Assembly (NCBI GenBank): GCA_029379385.1 | Contig: CM055612.1 | Location: forward strand, 4,774,001 to 4,838,000 | DNA: 64,000 bases | Direction of reading: 5' to 3' | From: Quillaja saponaria | Taxonomy: Eukaryota > Streptophyta > Magnoliopsida > Fabales > Quillajaceae | In this document: positions 37,507-49,092 of the stretch, piece after piece | Numbering within the stretch: the first letter of the stretch is position 1 | How the letters are laid out: each line of letters opens with the position of its first letter | Made by a program: the position numbers and the translations under genes | The notes under the pieces: model-generated | Seen by the model: only the letters and a program-made list of their open reading frames with translations | Told to the model about the DNA's origin: nothing | Database searches by the model: none

Positions 37507-39095
37507 TTAAGATTTAGGCTCCAATTCTTCAAGGTAGTCCTCTCTGGCATTCTTTGTCAATATAAGGGAAGCCAACCACAAGAGTGAAGCATTAAGGGAT
37601 AAGAAGGCACCCCCACCAATGAGACCAGTCTTCGCAGTAGGGCAATCTGTGTTGAGGTTGTGATGAACATTGTGGATCAAGTGTAGCTGCTCTGTGATTG
37701 TTGGCCATAATATCAGAGCTGCAGAAAATGCAGCAGTAGCCCTATATATATGTCCAATTTTAATCACCACAAGAATTCAAAACAGTACATAGTAAGAGAG
37801 TAGGCAATTATTCTGATGCATTTTTTACCAACTCAAAATAACAAACAAATTTCTTTTAGAAAAAGTATACCAGAAACATGCAAACATTGTCTCTGAAATT
37901 TTCTTTGAAGAAAGTACTCACCTAGACTTAGATCCGGATACCAAGTGCCGGCAAGAACAATGGTATGGTTTCACCGGATAAACTCAGTTGGTAAGTGGAT
38001 GTGTTCCCTCATTGTTAGTATTATAAGTTTGAATCTCCTACTGGAATATTTACGATATATTGACACGTATGCATTTTTATGTAATTGAAAGACTAAAATT
38101 AATTTGTGGGGTCTCACCTAATAGTGTAAAATTTAAGTTAAATATTTTTTTGATACGGTGTCAAAATCTTTATGACTAAATGGTCATAATTCAATCCATG
38201 TTAACAGGTTGAATGAAATTTCATCTAATAGTTTAAGCTTTGAGACCAATTAAATGGAAACATATATAGCAGCAAAGGAGGCAATCAAACAAGGACTTTT
38301 TGAGCAGTAATTAACAATAGTAACAATTGATTGTTGTGGAGATTCTCAGAGTTTGTATTACAAGAAGTCATCACAAACAAACTAATCATGTCACAGTGTG
38401 TAACATTTAAAAACCACTTGATAATAGCAGATGGTGTGTGATGGACAAGTAATTTCATTGCTTATAATCTTGAACAAAAATTAAAAAAGACTAGATTAGG
38501 ACCTATATATATATATAGGGGCCAACTACTTGATTTCTACATTTTGTTGTGCAAAAATAAACTACAATCTGAGAAAGATATAGATAGAGGTATATATATA
38601 CTTACATAGACAGATTGAGAAAGATAACCAAGGATTTGCTTTTGAATAGAGCAGCAGAAGGAACTGATTTTCCTTTGTATGGGTAAAATGTGGATAGAAA
38701 ACCAGCTACAGTGGATGCCACAAGAAACCCAAAGGAAGCATACCCCAATGCAACTGTTGGATCAGATTGGTATTTGCAAATTACAACACCTTTTCCCACT
38801 ATTGGAGTTCCAGCTGAAGGCTGCACAAACCAAATAGAAATTTAATAGGATTATAATTTTAGGTTTATTTAATAGAAAAGTTTTTATTTTTTTAATTTGG
38901 TGTAGAAGATAGGGGATATAGATGACCCTTTGGGTTTTTGGGAAGGGTTTGAGGGGATAATACCACCCGACAAGCACAATGATCCTATAAATTACATTAG
39001 AATACCTTAATGTTTTCAGCAAAAACTCCAAGTATGAAGGAAACTAAACCCAGTCCCAGTACAATGGCTGACATCTTTTCTGTGTTAACTCCCAT
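37507..39095 (-). CDS. DUF1218 four-helix membrane protein (copy 2, tandem paralogue)
   Basis: Three exons (39006-39095, 38606-38820, 37507-37741) join to 540 nt, or 179 residues. Exons 1 and 2 have exactly the same lengths (90 and 215 nt) and phases as copy 1, which proves paralogy. The protein shows MGVNTEKMSAIVLGLGLVSF (signal-anchor helix), GKGVVICKYQSDPTVALGYA, STVAGFLSTFYPYKGKS, LILWPTITEQLHLIHNVHHN, CPTAKTGLIGGGAFLSLNAS and the last helix. The tail after NAREDYLEELEPKS is about 20 residues shorter than in copy 1. Residues differ throughout, so the duplication is not recent. Part of its exon 1 and upstream region has been duplicated again at 43.1 kb. Confidence 0.9.
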
Positions 39096-39989
39096 TGCAC
39101 TAGCTTAAAGAGTACTGCAATGTCCTGCATGAAATCATGTAAATCACCATACAAATTTTAGACTAATTAAAAGTCAAATACATTAAAAATAAAAATTGAT
39201 CAGATGGCCTTATTTTAGAAAATTAATAAAAACACTCTTTATTAAAAGAATCTGGAGAAAAGAATAAATTTTTTATTTAAGTAAAAAATTATATATAAAT
39301 TTAGGGTTATCATGAGAGTTTCTTTTATAAAATATTCAAGATTTAGCTTTTGATCTACAGTTTCTCCTGTAAATAGGGTGAAGAACATGTTTATTATATA
39401 CTAACAAAGAAGTAATAGAACTGAGAACAGGAAATCGAGCAAAACACATGATGGCTACTTACCTCAATCTCAGTTCAATGTCCTCTTCTACTTGAAAGGG
39501 CTAGGAAGAGATAAAATCCAAATAAATAAATAAAAAGCTCTTTAGAAAAATTAAATAAATTGGAGATGAAACACACTCAGTATGTACTCCTCATAAAAAG
39601 GATTTTCTGTTTGTGCAGGTAGCCTCTATCTTAAAAAAATAATATATTAATTATCAAATTATTGTACTTGGAAAGAAGAGTAAACTACCAAAAAGGAGTC
39701 TACCTTTATAAGGATTCAATTTAAATGTTCAGATAATTATTGTTTTTTTTTTAATAAGAATATTTTCATTCTTTATTTTAAGTAGATCGTAATGTTTGAA
39801 AAAAAAAAAAAAATTCCCTGAAAAATACTGTAGCTGCTGCTGCAGCTTCTTCATTTGTTCTCCAAAACAATGGAAGGGAGATGAGCAAATTAGTGATATA
39901 AGAAAAACATGATTATAATTGCCTGAAGGGAATAATTTTTTATATCTTTACTTTTTTATTTTTTTTTTATAAAGAGGAAACTAAAAAAC

Positions 39990-40440
39990 AGGACAATAAA
40001 AGAAAAAAAGGAACATTAACTAACACTAATTCCAATTCTTCTTGCCAGGCTACTCCAATGTTGTCAGCTTCAACAATCAAACGCAGAGGAGGAGAAACCT
40101 GCAGCCAACTAAATTCACTATCTTGTTCATCCAAAGCTAAATTGGTCAAATAATCAGGCACTCTATTGCCTTCTGATGAATGTGGTTCAATCAAAACTCC
40201 CAGTCTATTCTTAGAAGTCTCTGAATGTCACAATTAAATCAAGGTTTATGGGCATTAAGATTACAATCCACTCTGTCAACAAGTTGAAGAACCACCTGTG
40301 AGCTAACATTTACCATAATCTTTCGGAAACCTTTGTCCAAGCAGCTAGCATGTAATGCACGATTTACAGCTATATATACTTTATATATACTTATTAACCA
40401 CAATTTATGATTTATGTTGTAAATATAATATGTATTCAAA
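39990..40440 (-). pseudogene. RNase H-like (retroelement-derived) domain relic
   Basis: On the minus strand, two frames read like the RNase H-type domain of plant LINE elements: an upstream part with ALHASCLDKGFRKIMVNVSS and VVLQLVDRVDCN, and a downstream part with SSEGNRVPDYLTNLALDEQD followed by SPPLRLIV. In such domains the HxxREGNxxADxLA motif precedes the C-terminus. The two parts are in different frames with a stop between them. No reverse transcriptase is seen nearby. Confidence 0.6.
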
Positions 40441-42500
40441 TCAAAGTAAATAGGCTAACAAATTGTAATGATTTACATATAAATGTATTTAAACATAAAT
40501 AAGTTAATGATTAGACAATTTATGTCTAGGTATATAGATTTAAAAGTAAATTACATATAATAATCTCACAATCCACACGTTCGTAAATATGTATTCAAAA
40601 ATAATTGACTAATACGATGCAACTCAGGTCTAAATATATCCCAACATAAGTTGACTAAAGTTTTGACAATATATTTCTCAATATAAATCTTTAAAGTACC
40701 TTGGCTAAACATTTGACATTTATTTCTAGATAAGTATTCAAAAGTAAATGAACTAATAATACGCCTATATATGTCTAAACATATATTTTTATACTTTAAT
40801 TGACTATTAATTTATTGATTTACGGCTTAGTACAATTTTACAATTTCAAAAGTAAATTGGTTAAATGAAATTATGTATTCAAAAATAAATGGGCTAACAA
40901 ATTGTTGCAATTTAAATATCTAGTGGTAAATCGGCTAAAGAAAAAAACGATTTCCTTCTAAATATACATATCCAACAGTAAATTGCCAAAGAACATGAGG
41001 ATTTCATGTGATCAACCGCAAATCGTCTACTTCCCATATGATTCACCTCTAAAAATTTCCGAGAATAAATATGAAGTAATTGACAATTTCCCACTTAACA
41101 TATTGCCTCAATGGTAAATTGGCTCAAAATTTGATGATTTAGTTCTATTGAAAAGTAATTTGGCTATTTACTTTTATATATATTCAAACATAAATTAGCT
41201 TATAAATTGATGATTTATGTTTAAATTGGGCATTTAAACGTATATTGACGTAACTCCTAGCAATTTTAAATCATAATATATATCCAAAGTAAATAGACTC
41301 AATTTTTGACTATTTACGTCTTAATATAAATTTTTAAAGGTAAATTTGCACAAAATTTAATGATTTAGTTCTCAATACATATCCAAAAGTAATTTAGCAA
41401 TTTACTTATATATATATATTCAAACGTAAATTAGCTTATAATTTGATAATTTATATATGTCTAATTAGGGTATTCAAACGTAAACCAAATAAACCTCTCG
41501 CGACGTCTTAAATACATATTTAAAAGTAAATCGGCTAATATTCATACTATTTACGTATAAATATATCCTAGTGTAAATTAAATTAGCTAATAATTTCATG
41601 ATTGTCTCTCTCTCTCTCTCTATATATATATTTAGACAAATGTACTCAAAAATAAATCGGTTAATATTCGAACAATTTAAGTCTCAAGATATATTATATA
41701 TTCAAGCATAAGTAGTCTAAGATTTTGACGATTTACGTCTTAAATAAGTATTAGAAAGTAAATCGGCTAATAGTCTTGCAATTAACATTTAAACCTCTAA
41801 TCATGTATATCCAAATATACATTGGCTAATCTTTTGACAATTTACATGTGAATATTTGTTATAAAGTAAATGAACTACCAAATTGTAGCAATTTAAATAT
41901 CCAATGATAAATCGGCATTCAGACAGACGATTTCCTTGTAAATGAAGATTGGACGTCTTAAAACATAAATCGTCTGGTACTCAAGCGATTCAACTATAAA
42001 TATTTCTAATCCTAAATAGCTTGAGTAATTTACGATTTCCCTCTTCACATATCGCCTTAAAAGTAAATTGGCTCAAAATTTAATGATTTAGTTCTCAATA
42101 TGTATTTAGAAATGATTTACTTTTATATATATATGTAAAAGTAAATTGATTATAATTTGACGATTCATGTCTAAATAGGGTTAATGGGTTAATAGACAGT
42201 TCATGATAAATTGATAAAATGATAGTTAATAGATAGTTCATGGTAAATTGATAAAATGATTGACAATTTATGAAGAAACATATAGTAGATAGTTCATGAT
42301 AAATTGGATGAATGGCTGAATGTTTACGCAAAAATTTTAGTTATGGGTAGTCAGCTGACAACCCGGTTATTTACTAAATAATACAGAGTTAGTAGACAGT
42401 TCATAATAAATTGGGTAAAGGATCGGCATGTATAGTTGTTGGTAAATCAACGTAATGATTTACTAAATAATACCTATTTCATGGTAAATTGACACTTAGA
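40440..42500. repeat. Degenerate short-period array of GTAAAT/ATTTAC words (unit 1)
   Basis: For about 2 kb, motifs of the type (C)AAAAGTAAATTGGCTAA and GACGATTTACGTCT recur every ~35-60 bases, many diverged and in both orientations (GTAAATCG and CGATTTAC). No reading frame and no clean unit are visible. The end of the array has four copies of TAGTTCATG(A/G)TAAATTG near 42195-42305. It looks like an old degenerate minisatellite. Confidence 0.65.
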
Positions 42501-43117
42501 TTAACCGCATATTGGCCAAACACATAATATAACAATATAATAGTAATAACAAGTTTTTATTTGAGATTGTAATTAGATTTTCATAGTTTGTCAATATCAA
42601 CTTATACAGATTTTCAATTTGGTTACAAATTATATCAGATCATATTGACTTAATTTATATAATATGAAATCCAATCACACCTAATTTGTAATTAGAGTTC
42701 TCCAATTAATAATTTAAGGTGTCAAACCACTACCAAACAGACTTGTAATAAAAAAATATGTCATTAATCAATGTTATATTCTACACGTATGGATCATAAC
42801 ATATTCTATCATCAAATTATTGAATAAATTAATGATTAATTGCATCCATTTTTTAAAGAAAATGAAAATGCTAAAACTCTCTCCCTCTCATCTTCTTTGT
42901 GGGATATGCATTGGGTTTCACCTCTTGAGCAAAATCAAATCTTTCATAGCCAGTCACATCTATAAAAAACAAATTTGTAGTGTCCCACAGAATCACATGT
43001 GTTGCTTATTATTATTATTATGTAACTCCACTATGTAAGGCCTCCTTTTTATCCGCAATACCATGTTAACAGATCAGCATTCTAAAAAAGGCATAAAGAT
43101 ATGTGGAATATCATTGC

Positions 43118-43183
43118 AAGTATGAAGGAAACTAAACCCAGTCCCACTACAATGGCTGACATCTTTATTGTGTCAACTCCCAT
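43118..43183 (-). pseudogene. Truncated exon 1 copy of DUF1218 copy 2
   Basis: The minus strand reads from an ATG at 43183 MGVDTIKMSAIVVGLGLVSF and then breaks at the duplication junction before the splice donor. It lacks exons 2 and 3. The sequence upstream is a duplicated version of the DUF1218 copy 2 promoter, so a non-coding transcript from it is possible. Confidence 0.85.
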
Positions 43184-44139
43184 TGCACTAGCTTAAAGAG
43201 TACTGCAATTCCCTGCATGAAACCATGTAAATCAACACACAAACTTTAGACTAATTAAAAGTCAGATATATTAAATATTAAAATTGATCAGATGGCCTTA
43301 TTTTAGAAAATTAATAAAAAACACTTTATTAAAGGAATCTGGAGAAAAAGAATAAATTTTTTATGTAAGTAAAAAATTATATATAAATTTAGGGTTATCA
43401 TGAGAGTTTCTTTTATAAAAAATTCAAGATTTAGCTTTTGATCCACAGTTTCTCTTGTAAATAGGGTCAAGAACATGTTTATTAAATATTAACAAAGAAA
43501 GTAATAGAACTGAGAACAGAAAATCGAGCAAAACACATGATGGCTACTTACCTCAATCTCAGTTCAATATCCTCTTCTACTTGAAAGAGCTAGGAAGAGA
43601 TAAAATCCAAATAAATAAATAAAAACCTCTTTAGAAAAATTAAATAAATTGGAGATGAAACACACTCAGTATGTACTCCTCATAAAAAGGATTTTCTGTT
43701 TGTGCAGGTAGCCTCTATCTTAAAAAAATAATATATTAATTATCAAATTATTGTACTTGAAAAGAAGAGTAAATTACCAAAAAGGAGTCTTACCTTTATA
43801 GGGATTCAATTTAAATGTAACTGCAAGTCCCAAACTCCAGTACTATGTCCATCCTTTTTATAATTCAGATAATTACTTGTTTTTTTTTTTTATCAGAAAA
43901 TTTTCATTCTTTATTTTAAGTAGATCGTAATGTTTGAAAAATATTTTTTGTTCCCTGAAAAAGTACTGTAGCTGCTGCTGCAGCTTCTTCATTGTTCTCC
44001 AAAACAATGGAAGGCAGATGAGAAAATTAGTGATATAAGAAAAACATGATTATAATTGCCTGAAGGGAATAATTTTTTATATCTTTACTTTTTTCTTTTT
44101 TTTTTATAAAGAGGAAAGTAAAAAACAGGACAATAAAAG

Positions 44140-44520
44140 CAAAAAAGGAACATTAACTAACACTAATTCCAATCCTTCTTGCCAGGCAACTCCAATGTTG
44201 TCAGCTTCAACAATCAAACGCAGAGGAGGAGAAACCTGCAGCCAACTAAATTCACCATCTTGTTCATCCAAAGCTTAATTGGTCAAATAATCAGGCACTC
44301 TATTGCCTTCTGATGAATGTGGTTCAATCAAAACTCCCCGTCTATTCTTAGAAGTCTCTTAATGTCACAATTAAATCAAGGTTTATGGGCATTAAGATTA
44401 CAATCCACTTTGTCAACAAGTTGAAGAACCACCTGTGAGCCCACCTTTACCATAATCTTTCGGAAACCTTTGTCCAAGCAGCTAGCATGTAATGCACGAT
44501 TTACAACTATATACACTTTA
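44140..44520 (-). pseudogene. Second copy of the RNase H-like relic
   Basis: Duplicate of the relic at 39990-40440 within unit 2, with the same EGNRV-type signature and additional changes. In unit 1 the Leu-Ala after the YLTN is read, whereas here a substitution near 44274-44276 introduces a stop. Confidence 0.55.
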
Positions 44521-44559
44521 TATATACTTATTAACCACAAATTTATGATTTATGTTGTA

Positions 44560-46180
44560 AATATAATATGTATTCAAATCAAAGTAAATAGGCTAACAAA
44601 TTGTAATGATTTACATATAAATGTATTTAAACATAAATAAGTTACTGATTAGACAATTTATGTCTAAGTATATAGATTTAAAAGTAAGATACGTATAATA
44701 ATCTGACAATCCACACGTAAATATGTATTACAAAGTAATTGGCTAATACGATGCGATTCAGGTCTAAATATATCCCAAAATAAGTTGACTAAAGTTTTGA
44801 CAATTTATTTCTCAATATAAATATTTTAAAGTACATTGGCTAAACATTTGACATGTATTTATAGATAAGTATTCAAAAGTAAATGAACTAATAATACGAC
44901 TACATATGTCTAAACATATATTTTTATACTTTAATTGACTATTAATTTATTGATTTACAACTTAGTACAATTTTACAATTTCAAAAGTAAATTGGTTAAA
45001 TGAAATTATGTATTCAAAAATAAATGGGCTAACAAATTGTTGCAATTTAAATATCTAGTGGTAAATCGGCTTAATAACAGACGATTTCCTTCTAAATATA
45101 CATATCCACCTGTAAATTGCCAAAAAACACGAGGATTTCATGTGATCAAACGTAAATCGTCTACTTCCCATATGATTCACCTCTAAAAATTTCCAAGCAT
45201 AAATAGGAAGTAATTGACAATTTCCCACTTAACATATTGCCTCGATGGTAATTTGGCTCAAAATTTGATGATTTAGTTCTATTCAAAAGTTTGGCCATTT
45301 ACTTTTATTTATATTCAAACATAAATTAGCTTTATAATTTGATGATTTATGTTTAAATTGGGCATTAAACGGAAATTGACTAAACTTCTAGCAATTTAAA
45401 TCATAATATAAATCCAAAAGTAAATAGACTAAATTTTTGATTTACGTCTCAACATAATTTTTTAAAGGTAAATTGGCACAAAATTTGATGATTTAGTTCT
45501 CAATACGTATCCAAAAGTAATTTAGCAATTTATTTCTACACATACGTATATTATAAATATTCAAACTCAAATTAGTGCTAAATCGGCATTTATACAGACG
45601 ATTTCCTTCTATACCAAAGAACCTGAGTTCAAACGTAAATCGTCTGGTACTCAGACGATTAACCTATAAATATTTCCAATCTCAAAATGCTTGAGTAATT
45701 GACGATATCTCTCTTAACATATTGCCTTAAAAGTAAATTGGCTCCAAATTTAATGATTTAGTTCTCAATATATATTCAAAAATGATTTCGAGATTTACTT
45801 TTTATATATATGTAAAAGTAAATTGATTATAATTTGACGATTCATGTCTAAATAGGGTTAATGGGTTAATAGACAGTTCATGATAAATTGATAAAATGAT
45901 GGTTAATAGATAGTTCATGGTAAATTGATAAAATGATTGACAATTTATGAAGAAACATATAGTAGATAGTTCATGATAAATTGGATGAATGGCTGAAAGT
46001 TTACGCAAAAATATTTTGTTATGGGTAGTCAGCTGACAACCTGGTTATTTACTAAATAATACATAGTAGACAGTTCATAGTAAATTGGGTAAAGGATCGG
46101 CAGGTATAGTTGTTCGATAGTTGTTGGTAAATCGACGTAATGATTTACTAAATAATACCTATTTCATGGTAAATTGGCAC
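44560..46180. repeat. Degenerate short-period array of GTAAAT/ATTTAC words (unit 2)
   Basis: Counterpart of the array at 40440-42500 within the second duplication unit. It is about 400 bp shorter, mainly through internal loss near 45540-45600. The TAGTTCATG(A/G)TAAATTG repeats are kept at about 45876-45985. Confidence 0.65.
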
Positions 46181-46772
46181 TTAGATTACCTGCATATTGG
46201 CAAAACACATAATATAACAATATAATAGCAATAACAAGTTTTTATTTGAGTGTAATTAGATTTTCATAGTTTGTCAATATCAACTTATACAGATTTTTAA
46301 TTTGATTAAAAATTATATCAGATTATATTGACTTAATTTATATAATATGAAATCTAATTACACCTAATTTGTAATTAGAGTTCTCTAATTAATAATTAAA
46401 GGTGTCAAACCACTACCAAACAGACTTGTAATAATAAAAAAAAGTCATTAATCAATGTTATGTTTCACACGCATGGATCATAACATATTCTATCATCAAA
46501 TTATTGAATAAATTAATGATTAAGTGCATCCATTTTTTAAAGAAAATGAAAATGCTAAAACTCTCTCTCCCTCTCATCTTCTTTGTGGGATATGGATTGG
46601 GTTTCACCTCTTGAGCAAAAACAAATCTTTCATAGCCAGTCACGTCTATAAAAAACAAATTTGTAGTGTCCCACAGAATCACATGTGTTGCTTATTATTA
46701 TTATGTAACTCCACTATGTTTTTAACAGATCAGCATTCTAAAAAAGTATAAAGATACGTGGAATATCATTGC

Positions 46773-49092
46773 GCCCCAACTATTCCTCCCCCGACATTTA
46801 TTTATAGATTAAAATTTTAAGAAATTTCAAAATTTTAGTTTTTTTTTTTTTTTTTTTAATTTTACAAAAAAACAAACTACGTCAGCATCATTTAAAGCCA
46901 AAGTTTAAATCAATTACAAATTGTGATTAAGAAGCTTGATCTGGCTGATATGTAATAAATTAAAAAATGATACTCTCCAATTTAATTTAATCCTTTGACA
47001 ACCAAATTTGGCATAAAAATATAAAACTAGAAGGCAAATTATATTGAATGAACTACGTGGGCCACTGAGATTGATTACGTTTAGATACACCGACCAAAAA
47101 CAAAAAGGAGAAGATAAGCTTGTCATTAAAATATTTCTTTTACTGTTAAAATGAATTATTTTTCTAAAAAAATATAAATCTTTAGGTGATAATAATATTT
47201 TAATTTTTAAATAAAAATATTGGCATGAAAGATGTCTATTTTGTTGTTATTTGTTATTATTGAACCCTTAATCAATTTATTTTATTTTTTATTTTATAAA
47301 TAACTGAAGTGAAATAGTATTTTAAGTTTAAGTAGAAGAAGTCATTATAATTAGAGCCAAAATAATAATAATAATAATGACAGAATAAGGCATTAGAGTC
47401 GGGGCAATAAGGAAAACAAAATCTTTTTCCTTTTCCCACTTTTTGGTTCAAAGCTATCCAAAATCAATTTGTAGATTTGGAAATGGAAGTAAATGGGCCA
47501 GAATTTCAAATAAGTTAATTATTTTCGGTCTACGTGTATACTTTATACATTGAGTTAAAGAAGTAACTCCCATATTTTCATCAAGAAGACAAAATTTGAT
47601 TTATTTTAAAAAAATAATATTAGGAGATTTTATTTAATCAAACTGCCCTTATTAATATTTTAAATAAAATTTTAAAATATTAATAAAAATTATTAATGTG
47701 ATTTAATTTTTTTTATCATATATGTTCATTAAGTAAAAAGTTATATTTTTTTACTCATCTCAGTCATGTTTTATCACTCTTATTTTTATTCATTTTTCTT
47801 ACAAATTATAAAATTATAATTTATAATTATTAGATTTTTTTTAATTTAATAATATATTTAAAAATATTTCAAAAAAGGTATAAAATAATATGAGGACGAA
47901 GTTGACAGAAAAATTAATATTTCTAAAATAAAATTGATTTTATAAATAATTATTTATTTATTTTTGCCAACTTAGGGATATGTTCCATTTAATAAAATAT
48001 TTTATGACAGTAATTAAAAATATTTTGAAAATAATTTTGTTACAAAAATATGATCTTTTTTAAAAGTAGATGTTAATCTATAACGTTCACTAGAAGTTAC
48101 TTATGCATTTCACTACAATAGACACAGACAAGAAAGCATCGGGCAGTGGAGGGAAGACAACAACTACCTCATCAAAACAAAATACGCCGGTTAGTCACTG
48201 CAAAGCAGGAGTCAGAAGGAAATGTCCTTTATAACCATCCCCACTTCAAGACTCTTCTGTTGTACCTCTCTCTCTCTCTATTCTTGGCCTTCACCTTATT
48301 TTAATTTCATTTACAGGAAATTAAAAAATTGGAAAGTAAATATTAGTATTTTTTAAGGGTACCTTCTGACTTCCAGAGTGAAGGACAGGCAATGTCCCTG
48401 TGACAATGAAAAATAATATATTTTGGTTATAAAATAACATTCTTTTCTGTCATGACCAAATAATTTCGTCAGCAGCATGTAATTTAATCTTTTTAATTAC
48501 CCAAAATTTTCTTTTTGTTGTATATGCTAACCTGCTTCCTTCACCCCAAAAGAGATCGTTCACCTTCCTCATAGTTCAATTCTGTGTCTTTTCTGTGATG
48601 ACTGTTGCCCCTAACTGGAAAATAAATTCTTTCAGGGGCAAGTATTGGTCATTTTCCCAAAGAATTTGCACTTTCCAGATGGGTCTGCTTTAATTAGGAT
48701 AATTTATTGAAATGGTTACTTCCAGCTAAGCTTATATTCAGAGCTTCTGAAAGCTTTTTTGGTTCAGAATAAATTCTCTCTTCACTATTCAGGCTATATT
48801 GCTTTTTCCACTTTTTCTTTTGAGTAGATTTCTCATTTCTATTTTAATTTTGTTATCGTCTTGGTGTATTTAAATTCTTTAAGCTCTTCTTTTTCACTTC
48901 TGGGTTTTGGTTTTCCGTACTCTGTTTTCTCTTTTTGATGGATTCTTCATTGATTCCTTTATTCATACCTTGGTATCTGTGCTAGCAGCTGAATAAATAA
49001 CGAAGTCCTTTTTTATTTAACAAGCCCAGTATAAATCTGGTTTGCTTTTTAGTCCCAAGAATAGGGTCTGTAAGTATCTTGGTGAAGCTTTA
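46773..49092. other. AT-rich intergenic region and GH17 promoter/5' leader
   Basis: Very AT-rich and without coding capacity up to about 48100. From 48100 the composition becomes pyrimidine-rich, with a CT run near 48265-48280, and the T/C-rich stretch to 49092 looks like the promoter and 5' UTR of the glucanase gene. Confidence 0.55.

Larger units (their letters stand above)
39030..43117. repeat. Direct segmental duplication, unit 1 (~4.1 kb)
   Basis: This block matches 43118-46772 in the same orientation over nearly its whole length, with scattered substitutions and indels (unit 2 is about 430 bp shorter). It runs from inside exon 1 of DUF1218 copy 2 (AAGTATGAAGGAAACTAAAC) through its upstream region to ...GGAATATCATTGC. 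Junction words AAGTATGAAGG and ATATCATTGC mark the ends. Confidence 0.9.
43118..46772. repeat. Direct segmental duplication, unit 2 (~3.7 kb)
   Basis: Second copy of the 39030-43117 block, directly adjacent and in the same orientation. Homology ends at ...GAATATCATTGC (46772). The largest missing piece relative to unit 1 is in the short-period array around 45540-45600. Confidence 0.9.
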
